Shown one piece after another: positions 24,151 through 35,258 of a stretch of DNA of 64,000 bases. Source of the stretch: Hyperoplus lanceolatus (lineage: Eukaryota > Chordata > Actinopteri > Uranoscopiformes > Ammodytidae); the NCBI GenBank assembly GCA_026929865.2, contig CM049402.1:13552001-13616000 (forward strand). Reading direction: 5' to 3'. The translations under genes and the position numbers were made by a program. Under the pieces are notes generated by a model. That model had not been told where the DNA came from and ran no database searches. It was given only the letters and a program-made list of their open reading frames with translations. Numbering within the stretch: position 1 is the first letter of the stretch; each line of letters opens with the position of its first letter.

Positions 24151-24767
24151 GAAAGCGAATGAACGATAGACGGCAGTTAGTATGGATCACGATGAGGTAA
24201 TGTGTTTATGTTCTTGTAAATAATTACTATTTCAGTTAATGGTTATCTGATGATGGTGAAGCAAAGCAAACTTTGTGTTAGTACCAACCGCTCATTCATT
24301 TAGGAGTAAACACTGCAGTCTGGTTTCGCTCTCGTGAAATTGTATACACGTTGCTTGGCAACGCCCTCGTCCCCCGTAGCCTATATCACTCTCCCTTTTA
24401 GCTTTTCTTCATTGCATTTTCTTTTTTTTCTTTGGTTCAGCCCCGTTATCAGTCATTATGACGACAAATAACTGTATCAAACAAGGCTCCCGCTCCCCTT
24501 CCCTCACCTGGAGGGATAGGCTTCTCAATTCACGTTGCTGCGCCACACTGAAATCTGCGACCAACGGATATGTAACCATAGAGCTTGCACGAGCGAACCG
24601 AAAATCGGACTGGGTGTGCGACCAGACCAAAAGCAGTAATAAAAACTATTTAAAAACGTCTTTCTTTGCACTGATGGTCTTGTTTGCTGTTAAAGGTAAT
24701 TTATGATTATCAGAGGAAACATGAGGCAATTTAAAAGATGTTTAAATGTTACTCGTAGCCGCTTTAA

Positions 24768-25601
24768 TGTCTAGCAGGGCCATGTACAAATGTATTTGAA
24801 AATTAATTTTTCATGGTCTCTAGTGTGGCTAGAATGTATTCCTCAGTGTAATTATATTTTAATTAGTGTGGAAAAGTGCAGGATTCAAATGTATTTATAT
24901 CCATAAGCAGCCAAGGTGATTATTTGTAATGAGCTTACAGTCGCCATGCAAACACAGCATTAACCTGCTATTAACCTTTTTCAACTGTTGGTCAGGTTTT
25001 CATGTTTGTTTTGTGTAGTGTGATAAAAAAATAAACACATTTGTGATCTTATTTCACATTTGTACATATTTAAGAATGACATTTCAGTCAAACAGCTCTT
25101 AAATATAAACAGTGCCCATTACTAATCTAAAAAAAATATAAGTGTAATTTTCATTATCACACACATCAAGTTATTATTGAGGTAAAATTAGTCATTTGAT
25201 CCATGAATTATATGCTGTTTATAATGATTTGTGCATGTGTTCTTGTAGATGCTCTCCCTATTCCCTATATTAAATCGTTACAGCCAATATACTATCTAAA
25301 TGTTCTGTTCCTTTGATTTTAACTCTTTGTTTTATGTCAGCTTCGGTAATGTTTTCTATGAAAAGCCTTTACTTTAGAAACAGTCTACTGTCTGTCCTAA
25401 CTGAAATCTCACATGTGTTTGTGTGTTTTTCAAGGAGACACTAGATGGCACTATGGATATATAATCCCTGGGAAATCATATGTGCCTCTCTCACTCCCTC
25501 TTTCTCTCACTTATCCACACACACAATCACAGTGATTTTGTTGTGTCATTTACAAAGGACAATCAGTAAGCATTTTCAGATGTTTAATAGAGGGGGACAT
25601 T

Positions 25602-25604
<3 letters not shown>
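24768..25604. other. Noncoding stretch; possible conserved block
   Basis: No gene. 24900-25010 is unique-looking and rich in homeobox-like cores (GTGATTATTTGTAATGAGC, CATTAACCTGCTATTAACC). The remainder is AT-rich and unremarkable. Confidence 0.3.
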
Positions 25605-25673
<69 letters not shown>

Positions 25674-25692
25674 TGCGTGTGCGTGCGTGTGC
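25605..25692. repeat. (TG)n-(CGTG)n compound microsatellite
   Basis: About 50 bp of TG units followed by about 36 bp of CGTG/GCGTG units. Confidence 0.97.
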
Positions 25693-26151
25693 AGGGTGTT
25701 CTTAACATACTTGTATAAATGTGAAGTGTGCATGTGTTTGCATGCTCTTGATCCCTTTAAACAGCTACGGGCTTTGCCACATGAACATGCATTTTGTGTC
25801 ATGCACTTAATCTCCTCCATGTTTGGGATTAGCCTTCCTGTCTACAGAGAGGATGCTCTCTCGTCAACACATTTCGTCTCATTTCCTCTTCATGTATCTC
25901 TGTTATTCCCCTTCTGTGTTTTTTCTTTGTAAATCACACTTTCATCCCTAGCTCTGTCCTTATCCATTGCCACATTTCCCCTATTTTCTCTTTCTTCTTT
26001 TTTCCCACCTCCTTATCCCCTTTTCTCCCATATGGATAATACTGTAATCAATGCAACCAAGCCAGGCCCTGCTTGGATGCAGCTGTAAGCATTCTGAGCT
26101 TCAATAAAGAAAATATGATTTTGCTTAGAATAGTGTATAAGGTGAGTCGTA

Positions 26152-26936
26152 TGGAAGTAAATGAGTGTCATCGGGTTTTGAAAATAAAAAGCCATTGAAT
26201 TTTAAGCACTGAATATTTATGCATTGAAATAATGTATCTGAATTTTTTGTCTCTGAATTTAACTCATTAAATTTTAAACAATTAATTTTAACCTATATTA
26301 TACAATGTTCTCAAATTCAAAATCAAATATTCAACGTTAAAAAATTCAATGTGCCAAATTCAACTGCAAAATCCCATGTATGAAATTCAGAGTAAAACTT
26401 TGGGGACACAAGGAAGAGCAATCGATCATAGATGCTAGATTGCGTTCAAACAAAGAGAGCCAGTGGGAATATATAGGGAAGAATATAATGGCTAGCATAT
26501 ATATAGAAACATGTTTGTACTCACCGAAGCACCCTCTTTACTTGCGTTGCCGTTTGACATGGCTAAAACCTGATTTGCTTTCCTGCATCAGTCAGGAGTA
26601 TTCAAGGCAACAAGCTAATATTCCCACTTGCTCTCTTTGTTGAACGTGATCTAACATCTATGTTCGATTGCTCTTCCTTGGGACCCAAACATTTACTCTG
26701 AATTTCATACATGGGATTTTGTAGTTGAATTTGGCACGTTGAATTTTTTAACGTTGAATATTTGATTTTGAATTTGAGAACATTGTATAATATAAGTGAC
26801 AATTAGTTGTTTAAAATGTAATTAGTTAAATTCAGAGGAAAAAAATTCAGATACATTATTTCAATGCATAAATATTCAGTGCTTAAAATTCAATGGCTTT
26901 TTATTTTCAAAATCCGATGACACTCATTTACTTCCA
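26152..26936. mobile_element. Long palindromic (foldback) transposon
   Basis: Two inverted arms of about 320 bp (26152-26470 and 26618-26936) surround a spacer of about 150 bp. The arms start TGGAAGTAAATGAGTGTCAT and match closely along their length, including CATTGAATTTTAAGCACTGA, GAACATTGTATAAT and AGAGCAATCGA segments. TA flanks both ends (26150-26151, 26937-26938), possibly a TA target duplication. The interior is non-coding. The whole could form one long hairpin if transcribed. Confidence 0.85.
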
Positions 26937-26938
26937 TA

Positions 26939-28230
26939 GAGTTGTTGGTAAACTCATGGAGTATTTTTCAGATACTTAACACTGAGTGTGAAGCATTTGC
27001 TCAGCAAATTTACATTAGATTATATTCAATATTTGATTGCATGAAAAAAACAAAACACCTGCGTTGTGTCTTAGTCAAATTCATTCACTGTGACTTTAAC
27101 ATTCTGGTAGCCCGGTAGCCCAATTAGAATTTTTCTTCAGACAAAAAAAACTGAATCAGGAACAGGATTAGAGGAAACGGCCTGGTGTCATTTTGCCAAA
27201 TATCCAATCGCTATTGCTAATCCTCTTGTGATGTGTGCAAGGACTGCCTGTTTCCATCCACACAGCACAGGGAGAGTGGTATCAGTGACGTATGTTTAAT
27301 GCAGTACAGTTGACAAGCTAATTATTTGTATTTGTCCAGACCTTTTTGTTTTTCACCCCAGTAGATCATTACTGTATAACTGGGGATGTACCAGTCTGAG
27401 AGTCAGAATTGATCTAGTTAAAAACGTGGCATCAGACATCAGATCAAAATTTTAAATATGATAATGAACTGTTGACAAGTATACATTAAAATGTCATGTA
27501 AACTTCTGACATGTGACCTGCTGTTAAGATTGCTGACAGCATGCGATAACAACAGTAACCACAACAGCTGCCAGCTGTGTGGCTGTACTTACAAATAAAA
27601 CAAAATTTCTTTTGGAGATTGTTGGAAGCTTTCAACACCACAAACTTGATAAATTGCTTGTCTTTGTCACAAAGGAATATGAAGAAAGAGCTTGTTTGGT
27701 GCCAAGTGTGATGTTTAAGCAGAAGCAACTTTACTGGAACCTTTGAAGCAGCATGGGAAATTCCCTCCTGGCAGCAATAGAAGATAACAGAGAAAATTGT
27801 TTAATTTTATTATGGATGACCAACCCTTTTTCTGTGGTGGAAAATGTTGTGTTTCAACTCCTGATTGAACAACTCAAGTCTCACAACATGCTACCAAACC
27901 AACAGGAAATGGCTGGCCCACATCTGTTGGCTCTAGTTAGCGGGTTCCTTTCAAAACTTGGAGAATGTTGGTGAATGTAACAGCTGACACGTGGATCTAA
28001 GACATATTTCCTGTGACATTACTATATCTTGACAGCATAAACCTGTTTTGCATTTAAAATCTCTGGAGTAAATTGTCTGCTGTTTTTTTTTTGCCAAGAG
28101 AACAGGGTAATGATTGCAACAACACATCATCAGTAAGGTACCTAACCTGTCTCAGGACAGTACAAGCCCAGCTCACATTCCCTAGGAGTGGGTGGGCTTG
28201 AGGCAATGTCTGCCGGCTGGACTTTCTGAG
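26939..28230. other. Noncoding stretch, no gene recognised
   Basis: Short chance ORFs only (80 and 73 codons near 27486-27974). No termini or repeat family was recognised. Confidence 0.4.
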
Positions 28231-28234
28231 TCTG

Positions 28235-28410
28235 ACGCCAAAGTGTTGGATTTCTCAACAACTGTTCGATGGATTGCCATCAAACTTTGTACAGACACGC
28301 ATGGCCCCCAAAGGAGGAGGCTCCTCAACTTTGGTGATCCCTTGACCTTTTTTCATTGCACCACCAAGAGGCGGCAGTTGTTTTTTGGTGATATGTCTTG
28401 GGAACCGACA
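28235..28410 (+). repeat. Dispersed repeat common in spiny-rayed fish
   Basis: Contains GATGGATTGCCATCAAACTT, TACAGACACGCATGGCCCCC, CAACTTTGGTGATCCCTTGACC and GCACCACCAAGAGGCGGCAG. This word order matches a family I recognise from many percomorph genomes (typically GGATTGCCATGAAATTTGG..., GGTGATCCCCTGACTTTTCC, AGCGCCACCA). The class is unknown to me and the boundaries are approximate. Confidence 0.6.
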
Positions 28411-31022
28411 AAAATATACATTTCTATCGTCTACTGTACCTATACCTAACTGTCTGTTAAGAGTCACAGTGGTGATGTACTGTACCTGGCTAGCGCTCAT
28501 TCAGTCTGATATTAGTGAAATTACCTGCTTGAGCATTTTGATGGAGTGAATCTGACCATTGTTCTCAACCGTCCATCACACAATAGTTATAATACTACAT
28601 CAGATAGAGTATGTTGTGCGTGATTTGTGATTGACGCTGATTGGGGCCATGTCAAAACTGTCCGATGATATCTTGGGGTTTTGCCTCTTCGTGACCTGTT
28701 CCCTCAAACAGAGATAACAGATCAATCACAGGCTCTATTAGCTTTAAACAAGCACTGTCATCAACAAATGTTTATCTACACTAATTAGAGCACTTCAAGA
28801 GTCAAGAGAGTTGTCTGGCAAGTGTGTATGTCTGTAGAATACCCGTTAGGCCCACAACAAGCCCACTAGAACTGACAGAGAGACAGCTTTTGCACCCTCC
28901 ACAGATCGAAGAAAAATATGTTTTTGATTTTATTTCAGTCATTGACGAATCTCAAGAAGGAACTGTATGCTCAGAGTAATAACAGAGGCTTGTTGGCTTA
29001 AGTGGTTTACAGAGTCTCATGCACACGTCTATTAGAAGTGTGCTTGAGGCAGTTGCACTCTTTAAGGTGTCTCGGAGTAAAGTTGCCAGCCCAGCAATCT
29101 TTTAAAGATGAGAGTATAAGGAAAGGGCCTTGGAGAAAATCTATGACATGGCAACTTCTTCCCTAACGAGGACTGAAAATAGCACCCAATAAAAGGCTTC
29201 ACTTAATGCCAGCGCTCAATTAATTCCCCCACCCCCACAAATAGAAACCCCATTTAGATGGCTTGGATAGATAGATCAGATGTGGTTAATGGAAACTTCA
29301 GACTAACTCAAATAAATCAGGACAACAACAATGGCTAAAACCTGTCCTCACACATTCCTCCTTTGCAGATAGCAAGACATATAGACACGAGAAGTGCGCT
29401 GTTTACTAATCTTCAAGTCCTGACTTAGCTTGATCATCCAGGACACTCCGATCAATAGTTGTGGTCATGAACAAATCTCTCCCCAATCCAGACACTAAAG
29501 AACCAAGATTAGACCTTGAGATCCAATCATTCTGTCTTAGGTAAACGCTATTCATGGTCACAAATGGAAAGTTTACCAGACTATAAATATATGTATTGAA
29601 CTCCACCTCAGGTAGCTTGTATTATTCCCTGTATTCATGGTCACAGGGTCATAGACTAGTAGCTGTGAAGTATTGATGAATGGTTTTCATTTTTTTTCAG
29701 ACAAATGGAGTTATTTAACTTACACTATTGTGTTTTGCAAAGTGTATATTATTGTTTTGATAATGTAGTGTTGTCAGCTTCAAATTTTAGTTTTAACCTC
29801 TACCCTAAACAGATATATTTATGTTATTTTTTCTTCGCAAAGCTTAGCCTAGATAGCGCCCATGGGATTCAGTGCAGTTTCCTTGATTACAGTAACGTGA
29901 TCACTGCTTCGTCGCACCCTAGAGGCACCGTGTCACAGAAAATCTTCCATACAAAGGACGGTAAAGTGAAGTAAGCCACAAGCATTGTACCTGCAAAGGG
30001 GCTTTACTGACCTGTGTGTGATATGGATGACTGGTCAGGCTTTATAAAGCAGAGAAACATCAGAAATAATTTGCGAAAAATTAGAAAAGGGCACCTCCTC
30101 CACGTGACCTAACTTTGGGACCAGCTAGGGTCAGGAAGCCCTTTAGTGGATGCTGAGAGCCCCCAGATATTTGGGTGAATATTAGTTATGGCTGAATTTG
30201 ATGACACGCACACTCACATCCACTCAAATGCCAATCTGTTGTGACCTTAAAGTGAAAATTAAGCATGAAAGTGTCCCATCAGGCACACCCCATCAAATGA
30301 CAAGGAACGTAGTGGTTCATGTGCTTCTAGAGTGCCCCCTATGGTAAAAACATTAATGCTTAATCTATGCCCTATGGTCAAACATGAGGGGCACTTGAGC
30401 CATTCAAATTCCCCTCTGATGGGAATTTATAGGTAAAAATGGAGCATGGAAGTTTCCCACTGCGGCTTTAGATTGGGGCTGAGTTGCCTCAAGGAGTGCC
30501 CCCATGGCAGATTATAAACTTCATTTTTGCCCTTAAATCACACCAGATGGGATTAAACATTTCCAACATGAAAGTCAGCGACATTGGCATGTTAACACTA
30601 ACAGCCCAATTCGAGACAAAAAAAAGCCTTTTGGGAAAATGAATGGGAACATGTTCTTATATAATATTATATCATCCAATGTGTAGCCTATACACAATAG
30701 TCTCTCACTTTAGTCAATTAAGTCAAAGAGGACAGATGGTTCCAGTGATGTATTCTTTTATATGAATACAAGACAGCACTTTCTAAAGAGCTGCAGTGTT
30801 TGAATCAAATATTAATTTTCTTGTTCTGAAAGAGCCTTTTTCAAAATGTCAACATTTACTAGTTCTTTAGTGTCTAATTGGTTTGCTGTCATTTGGATGT
30901 AGAGACAATATATTTTTTCGTTGGATCTTAGACATAGAGGAAGGTTTCTATCTGTGTGCTGGAGTGGGTATTTCTATGCTTGCATGCACTGCATGCTTGT
31001 GCAAATACATGTTGGCTTGGAC
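28411..31022. other. Noncoding stretch, no gene recognised
   Basis: No ORF above 90 codons resembles a protein and no terminal repeats were found. An AATTAATTCCCCCACCCCC tract lies near 29218. Confidence 0.35.
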
Positions 31023-31027
31023 GTGTG

Positions 31028-31087
<60 letters not shown>
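31023..31087. repeat. (TG)n microsatellite
   Basis: About 32 TG units with a single CG interruption near the start. It generates Cys-Val and His-Thr chance frames on the two strands. Confidence 0.97.
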
Positions 31088-31088
<1 letters not shown>

Positions 31089-31857
31089 CTACCACTTCAA
31101 AACGAGCTGTAATAGTAGCTGTAGCCTTTTTCAAATGGCTCTTTGATAATGGATGTAAGATCTCCTGCTTGGGGTGTTTGGCTGCTCTCCTCACGCTGCC
31201 ATGAAGCACAGTCCATTTATTCATGTCCGTTCCCAGAGCCCCAGCAACCCGGCTGCCCAACTCTCTCCCTCAAAGGGCATGAACAGAGGGCATATTCACA
31301 CAAGACCTTAGGGGAGAGAAAAAAGCCTGTCTGGATGTGTGTGAGTGAGAGTACATTCGACTTGAAGTGTATAGGGAAAGTCTATGCATGAATCCAGTTG
31401 AATGGCCACTGTGTTCTGCATCTTTTGTTGGTGGGTGTGTGTGTATGTGTCTGTCATGTGAATATGTGGCATACCCAACTCAATGGGGAATACCCACTCC
31501 ATATCATGCCACTGTTCTCCGGAAAACTTAGTTCCACACAAAAGGCCTGTTTCATGTGCTGCTCTTTAGAAACGTATGCATCAAACAATGTAACTGGGTG
31601 GCTCGGGGCTTTCTGTCCTTGGCTTGACTCATGAGAACCCAAGGAACTGTTGTGACTTGTGGGTGTCATGTCTCTGGTGTCAGTCATATCATAGTGTAAA
31701 ATCCCACATCAGTAACAGACAGCGTATATGTGTGAAGTCCTTGGAGGACGTTTTACTTTCGGTGTCTTGTTTACTGCATCTTCTAAAGGAGGGAGATTTA
31801 ATTCCTGCCTGAAACTATAGTCAATCATTTTTAACTCAATAGATAGTCTCTCATATT

Positions 31858-32105
31858 TAGGGCCCAAGCACCAACTGGTGCGAAGCCTTATTGAAACCGC
31901 CCTGAGGACTTCCTCGCATCCGTATCAAGCGCGTCGCGGCAACTTCCACACTTCCGGTGACAGGTATTACTGTGTCGCGTGCTCCGAAGAGGAGGAGACT
32001 TTGGCACGTTCTGTCACGCGGTCGCCCGGAGTGCCAAGGCCGGCCAGGACGCCGTCCAGCACGGAGGTGCGAGGGCCCGGTCATCACTGCTCGCAGTTTT
32101 AATTT
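31858..32105 (+). repeat. Dispersed fish repeat starting GGGCCCAAGCACC
   Basis: Starts with TTTAGGGCCCAAGCACC and a small hairpin CACCAACTGGTG. It continues through GACTTCCTCGCATCCGTATC, GGCACGTTCTGTCACGCGG and ends GAGGGCCCGGTCATCACTGC...TTTTAATTT. This word order is familiar from dispersed GC-rich repeats in teleost genomes. Class unknown. It is GC- and CpG-rich against an AT-rich background and should not be read as a CpG island. Confidence 0.55.
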
Positions 32106-34065
32106 CTATTTATTATGGGACAACTCTGTGCTTTAGCTTACTTGATAGAATTGTTCATGTTCTGAAACCTAGAATGAATCTAACATTGCAATGGAAAAAG
32201 GAAAACTGTGAAAAAATTAAACCATCCATCCTATAACTACCCTGCTGCGGTCCAAAATCCAATGGGCCAATTTCAGCTGAATTTCTGTTAACACATTTAA
32301 AGAAATGGGACCCTTCAAAGTTGCTTACCCTGACCATTTATGCCCACAACATAACAATTGCCACTCTCCCATTTCCTCGGCCCATTTGCACAATCCCATT
32401 TCCTAAAATTGAATTCTGGTCCACTCTTTGGTTGTTACTCTTCAACTGTGCCATGGCACGATTCAGATCTCAACTTGTACTGAATTTATGTAATAAATCA
32501 ATAAGGCTGAACCTCTCACCTTAATGTAACCATGACTCATTACAGTTCATTTAAAAGCACAATACTTTTTAATCTAGTGGAGAACTTTATTCACAATTTA
32601 AGATCAAATTATGCAAAGCATTGTAACATGCATCATTGTCTGTGCACAGTATGCATCTATCCTTCTCTTTGTGCCAGGGAATTAGCAGTGGCCTTTCCAG
32701 AACCCCGTCACGTCTTCTTTCCGCCTACACACTGCTTGGCCATCTCTCTCCATCCACCACAAGGCTCCATGCCTCATATTGACCATTCTGATGATGTGTG
32801 CCCATGGATAAGGGGAGAAAATGACACTGAAATGAGCCTGAAAACATGCTCAAGCACCCCACTACAAAGCCCAGCCATCTGTAATATTCTACTCAGTATT
32901 GTTTGGCACTGTAACACCCTATCTTTTTCATCTCCCTTTCTTTGGATCCCTTGTTCTGTTTTTGCAACGCCACATTGAAGTGACTTTAAATGTCTTCCAC
33001 TTGTGACTCTTGTTCACACTATTTCTTTTTGCAGGAGGTAGGAGTAAGGCGTTTGCTATCAATAGCTTTTATGTTCTAGAAGAAGTGCAGAAAACGGTCA
33101 AATTGGTCCCCTTACCCTAGCGAGTTACTGTAAATTGGGTTATTTTTTCCCCCCAAGTGCACGCAGAACAGCATTGTAATTCATGCATGGTGATCAAATG
33201 TAACTATTACCCATAGGATTACGGCAACAGCAGAATGTGTTGGCTGTGCAGGACCACAGTTTGAATATCAAAGCCAGAGAGACAGTGGGTTTTGGCTCAG
33301 TAATGCAATAAGAGCTGATAGGATTTTATTGTATAAAGCTCATCTTTCCCTCTCAGAAAACATGTCCTACTGTTATCACTGCTCCATTTGCTATTTGATT
33401 TTAAGCATTTCCAAAGGGCACTTTCAAGATGCTGCTAAAGATAATATGTTGAACTTTAAAAGCAATACATCTTTCTTTATTTATGTTACTGTTCAAGTTT
33501 GTTTGAGACCAATAACAATAGCATTTACACACACACTGGCCTTTTACTGGTGGCAACAGTATGTAACGCTGGGTCTGCACTGTATTTGGGCCTTTAATGA
33601 TTGATAGCTGCACAGCTGAAGACAAGCTGAAGACGCATTATTTATTGATTTGTCTTTGTTCAGTGAGCTTGTCTTCATTGCCTCTGCCTCTGTGATGAAA
33701 CAGTCAATGGTTTACTATGCTCCGGCAACAAATCAATGACAGTCTGTCCCATGGAAGAGTGGGACAACGACACACATCCCTAACACAACATCAGGCCACA
33801 TATAAAATATTTAGATGGCGCAGAGGAAGACAGTAGAGCGAGCAACAGAGTGAGAACAGAGGCTGCAGGAAGCAAAAAGGAAGACGGAGGGAGAGAGGAA
33901 CGAGATGACTCCCACTCAGCAAGCTTTCTCCTCGGGGTGGTGTGTTTGATGTGGGCTAGCATGTGCTGTTTAAATAGGTTTCATTTTACTGACTGTTACA
34001 TTCCACTTTTCCTCCCCTCATCCTTTTGACCACATTTCTCTTGCGCTAATGTTAGACATCTGTCC
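32106..34065. other. Noncoding stretch; possible conserved block
   Basis: A 148-codon frame at 32532-32978 lacks any domain I recognise and is flanked by equally AT-rich noncoding DNA; I do not call it a gene. The 33560-33760 interval is unique-looking and motif-dense (CCTTTAATGATTGATAGCTG, GCATTATTTATTGATTTGTC) and may be a conserved noncoding element. Confidence 0.3.
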
Positions 34066-34073
34066 ATCCCATA

Positions 34074-35250
34074 CAGGCCCGGTTCTAGACAGTCAGATTA
34101 GGGTGGGCCTGTAGAAATTTTAGGTGGGCACACTGGGCAGAGAGACCAAAGATGCTCGCGCGCATTTACTGTGAATTGTGTAGAACACAATATGCAAATA
34201 AACTTTGAGTGTTGCTGTGTGGGAGATTTGATTCTTGCATGTTTTTTTTCTCCAAAATGTTTATGAATAACATATAATATACATTATATACAACATAATG
34301 TATCTTTTTTTTTAATCGCAGTATTAACTGTAGGCAGCCTGAGCTGATTGAAGAGAAAGCTTTGGGACTGGGCAACCTGGATGGTGGTAGTCCAGAGCTA
34401 TATACTATACACATAGATATATAGTATTTCCACTATTGGCTCCAATGTCCAGCTGGGTGAAAATAGTAGCCAGCAGAGGTCACAACTCTGCTAGGGTGGT
34501 CCGGGGGTATGCCCCCCCGGGAGATTTTTTTTTTTACCTGTTTAAAGTGAAATGCACAAAGCTGGTGCACTTTGAGAGGAAAATTAAGAGGCTAAATCTG
34601 AGGAATTTTGTGTGAACAAATAATTTGGAGACACTGGGTCGGATGAATTAGAAGCTATTGAAGAAAGACACATGGATTTTCCATAGAAATAGAAATTTGA
34701 AATAATATAAAAATATTATGTAGGGTCCTCTGGGATGGGCTTGGTGCTCTTTTTCTTTTACGGGACATATTTTTCTGTAATATAATGAATTCATTTAAAT
34801 GCAGTGAGAGGAACGAAGCAGAAGAACTCTGTTGTCCAGTTATCTTTTTTTCCACAGACGAGGCTGAAATAGGCTATAGATTACAGTATACACAGTGCAT
34901 GGGCAACTGAGGGTAGCCCCATTTTCAAATATTTTTAAATAAACTCAATACACACTGTGCATGCCATGGACTTGAACGTGACGTGATCAGTTAACCTTGG
35001 ATTACCTCCCAGATGAACTGATTCAATTATTAAGCTAATAACTATCTACCAAAACATTGTATTCCTTTTATTGTATGACAATTTACATTTACATAATATG
35101 ATGTTGATATCAAACACACAAACTAAAAAAATTGGGGGGGCCCCCCTGGCAGTCGGGACCCTAAGCAACCGCTCATTTCGCTTATGCCTCGAGCCGGCTC
35201 TGCTGATCAGTGACCACTATAAGCGGTAGCTAGGGCTACCGCTGGCCCTG
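34074..35250. mobile_element. hAT element with CAGGSCC ends
   Basis: Ends CAGGCCCGGTTCTAG (left) and CTACCGCTGGCCCTG (right; inverse CAGGGCCAGCGG). A perfect 8-bp duplication ATCCCATA lies at 34066-34073 and 35251-35258. The interior contains the CCGGGGG hairpin module shared with the 49.97 kb hAT, and a G-run/C-run junction at 35138. No transposase frame. A further hAT-like terminus (CCGGCCCTG, 35361-35369) lies 120 bp outside the right end without a matching duplication. Confidence 0.88.
34493..34610 (+). repeat. Shared hAT-internal module, copy 1
   Basis: A perfect stem-loop CCGGGGG...CCCCCGG at 34501-34520, then a T-run and AAAGTGAAATGCACAAAGCTG GTGCACTTTGAGAGGAAAA (broken here for length). 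The same order is at 50225-50330. Confidence 0.85.
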
Positions 35251-35258
35251 ATCCCATA

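Larger units (their letters stand above)
22273..24767. mobile_element. TTAA-flanked (Kolobok/piggyBac-like) element, split by a hAT
   Basis: The ends are TTAA|AGCCACTACGAGTAACAT (TTAA at 22273-22276) and ATGTTACTCGTAGCCGCT|TTAA (TTAA at 24764-24767). The inverted termini match at 16 of 18 bases. TTAA duplication is typical of Kolobok and piggyBac elements. A complete hAT occupies 22414-23965; without it and one of its target copies the host element is about 930 bp. It has an internal stem-loop (23995-24150) and no transposase frame. Confidence 0.8.

Noticed and set aside
32532..32978. 148-codon + strand frame
   Set aside because: No domain, no splice context, and composition equal to the surrounding noncoding DNA.
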